Source of the DNA: CALJEL01 sp041082235
GTDB taxonomy: Bacteria > Nitrospirota > Thermodesulfovibrionia > Thermodesulfovibrionales > CALJEL01
Direction: 5' to 3'
DNA length: 14,933 nucleotides
Assembly (NCBI GenBank): GCA_041082235.1
Contig: JBDOIG010000111.1
Location: 1-14,933 of the forward strand
Position 1 is the first letter of the stretch. Every line of letters begins with the position of its first letter. Shown one piece after another: positions 13,922 to 14,933 of this stretch. Both the position numbers and the translations under genes were made by a program. The notes under the pieces are model-generated. The model searched no databases, was not told the DNA's origin, and was given only the letters and a program-made list of their open reading frames with translations.

Positions 13922-14677
13922 ATGAAGGTATTGTTTTCACTCAACACAGGTATTGCCCTTCTACTTGTCCTGCTTTTATTGCTCCTTGCAGGAGCCTTTA
14001 TTATGCCTTCTTATGAGGCCTTCGGGCTACTTTATGTAATGCCTCTTTTTTACTGGTTAAAAGAGGCACCATTTCAGATTTCATGGTGGCTGATATTTTC
14101 CATCGGGGTACTGGCAATGCTCACAGTAAATACCCTGCTCTGCAGTGCTGATTCCATTATCAAGAAATATAAAAAGACCAATTTCCTGCTTCTCATTGCT
14201 CCACAGATAATGCACCTTGGTTTTTTATTTATCCTTCTTGGTCATCTTTTAAGTTCCTATGGAGGTAACAGGGAATTATTTCAGGTCCAGGAAGGCACAT
14301 GGCTTAGATTTCCTGATGGTTCTATTGTGGAGATAAAGGAGATAATCATAAGGCATGATAATTCTGGCTATATAACAGATATGGGTATGGAGATTATCCA
14401 TCATTCATCCAATAACCTCAGATACACTGTGGTGCCCAATAAACCCTTTATTTACAGAGGCTCAGGAATTTACATAAAGACAGCCAGCCCCTATCCCGTT
14501 AAACAGGCAATAGTGGAGACAAGCGAGGAGCCTGGTGCAATTCCTGCATTGATAGGAGCGATACTTTTCGCTTCAGGTAATACAGCATTGCTATTCATGA
14601 AAAGGAGCAGGTCATTGCCTTCAGAAAACAGGCAGTTACTCTCCGATCAATATAAAGAAAGAGCCTTCAAAAATTAA
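13922..14677 (+). CDS. Short ResB/Ccs1-like cytochrome c biogenesis protein
   Basis: ResB-family proteins hold apocytochrome and pair with ResC/CcsA for haem attachment outside the inner membrane. The 251-residue protein has membrane segments at about 10-28, 54-73, 88-110 and 206-226. An exported soluble region of roughly 95 residues lies before the last segment. The third segment MHLGFLFILLGHLLSSYGG carries H98 and H108, typical of ResB, and the start FSLNTGIALLLVL also fits. Full ResB proteins are often 350-450 residues, so this is a compact form. It follows the CcsA-like gene after a 245-bp gap, the reverse of the usual resB-resC order. No clear Shine-Dalgarno precedes the ATG at 13922. 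Confidence 0.8.
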   Translation: MKVLFSLNTGIALLLVLLLLLLAGAFIMPSYEAFGLLYVMPLFYWLKEAPFQISWWLIFSIGVLAMLTVNTLLCSADSIIKKYKKTNFLLLIAPQIMHLGFLFILLGHLLSSYGGNRELFQVQEGTWLRFPDGSIVEIKEIIIRHDNSGYITDMGMEIIHHSSNNLRYTVVPNKPFIYRGSGIYIKTASPYPVKQAIVETSEEPGAIPALIGAILFASGNTALLFMKRSRSLPSENRQLLSDQYKERAFKN

Positions 14678-14680
14678 CAA

Positions 14681-14701
14681 CCCTCTCATTAAAAGAGAGG
14701 G
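14681..14701 (-). terminator. Terminator hairpin, best oriented for the right-edge minus-strand gene
   Basis: CCCTCTC (14681-14687) and GAGAGGG (14695-14701) form a perfect 7-bp stem with a 7-nt loop. On the minus strand it is followed by TTGTTAATTTTTG, a T-rich tail. On the plus strand the tail CTAACCC is not U-rich, but the stem lies 3 bp after the resB-like stop and may help there too. Confidence 0.55.
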
Positions 14702-14748
14702 CTAACCCTATATAAACGAAGTGGAAGCACTAAAGAATTCCTTGCGCA

Positions 14749-14766
14749 AAATTGCAAAGGCAATTT
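14749..14766 (+). terminator. AT-rich terminator-like hairpin after the resB-like gene
   Basis: AAATTGC, loop AAAG, GCAATTT: a perfect 7-bp stem followed on the plus strand by AATCTTTTCTTTT. It lies about 70 bp after the resB-like stop and could end that transcript. The stem is weak because only two pairs are G-C. Confidence 0.4.
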
Positions 14767-14800
14767 AATCTTTTCTTTTACATAAGACACCAACTTCAGA

Positions 14801-14933
14801 TTAAAATTTAAACCTCAACCCAGCATTAAATTGTACAGCACCCTTTATATCCTTTGTGCTCAGTATCTTATGATCACCTGCAGCAACATGTGCTATCTCT
14901 CTGTTCACAAAGACGCCTTTATCACCGCCTGCT
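14801..14933 (-). CDS. C-terminal end of a probable outer-membrane beta-barrel protein (partial)
   Basis: The minus strand from the right edge to the TAA at 14801-14803 is open for 43 codons. It encodes an end rich in alternating residues, with KGAVQFNAGLRFKF as the last 14 residues. A terminal Phe after alternating hydrophobic residues is the usual last strand of outer-membrane barrels recognised by BamA. Codon use resembles the other genes. The start lies outside the window, so neither family nor function can be named. A terminator hairpin follows at 14681-14701. Confidence 0.6.
   Translation of the reverse strand, partial: AGGDKGVFVNREIAHVAAGDHKILSTKDIKGAVQFNAGLRFKF

Noticed and set aside
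1..14933. CRISPR array, tRNA, rRNA, insertion sequence or prophage
   Set aside because: No regularly spaced repeats, no cloverleaf or rRNA-like sequence, and no transposase, integrase or phage gene was found.

Overview
The window is a bacterial chromosomal segment of moderate GC, in the low to mid forties per cent by eye. Genes are tightly packed in short operons with ATGA-type overlaps. The set fits an anaerobic Gram-negative: an F1Fo-ATP synthase operon with a b/b' stator pair and no a or c genes, a four-subunit pyruvate:ferredoxin oxidoreductase, MglA/MglB polarity proteins, BioW, and System II (Ccs/Res) cytochrome c assembly. I lean towards Nitrospirota (Thermodesulfovibrio-like) or a deltaproteobacterial relative. 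That is an inference from gene content and protein style, not a database result.

Layout. (1) Positions 1-5887, minus strand: atpF'-atpF-atpH-atpA-atpG-atpD-atpC, with atpC running off the left edge. (2) 5888-6042: divergent promoter region. (3) 6043-7667, plus strand: bioW overlapping a YegS/BmrU-type lipid kinase gene. (4) 7651-11931, minus strand: porC-porD-porA-porB followed 37 bp later by mglB and mglA. The end of mglA overlaps the end of the kinase gene by 17 bp. (5) 12051 to about 12918, minus strand: an AT-rich MntA/HepT toxin-antitoxin pair. (6) 12966-14677, plus strand: a CcsA/ResC-like gene and a short ResB-like gene, separated by 245 bp that look like structured RNA. (7) 14801-14933, minus strand: the last codons of a probable outer-membrane beta-barrel protein.

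How the genes work together. The Por complex makes or consumes acetyl-CoA with ferredoxin, the ATP synthase couples ion flux to ATP, and the Ccs pair attaches haem to exported cytochromes. MglBA gives front-back polarity to motility in the bacteria where it has been studied, and here it sits at the tail of the Por operon. BioW supplies pimeloyl-CoA for biotin. MntA/HepT is an accessory module whose antitoxin modifies the toxin by adding AMP.

The points most worth a second look are these: the multi-hairpin region before the resB-like gene, with a partial resemblance to a GEMM-I (c-di-GMP) riboswitch; two genes (bioW and ccsA-like) whose -10 boxes lie 7-8 nt before the ATG with no Shine-Dalgarno, which suggests leaderless mRNAs; an AtpF N-terminus written by a 7-bp tandem repeat; a Thr in place of Asp in the CcsA WWD motif; and a Gly where an Asp is expected in the MntA antitoxin. 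No CRISPR array, tRNA, rRNA, transposase or integrase was seen.
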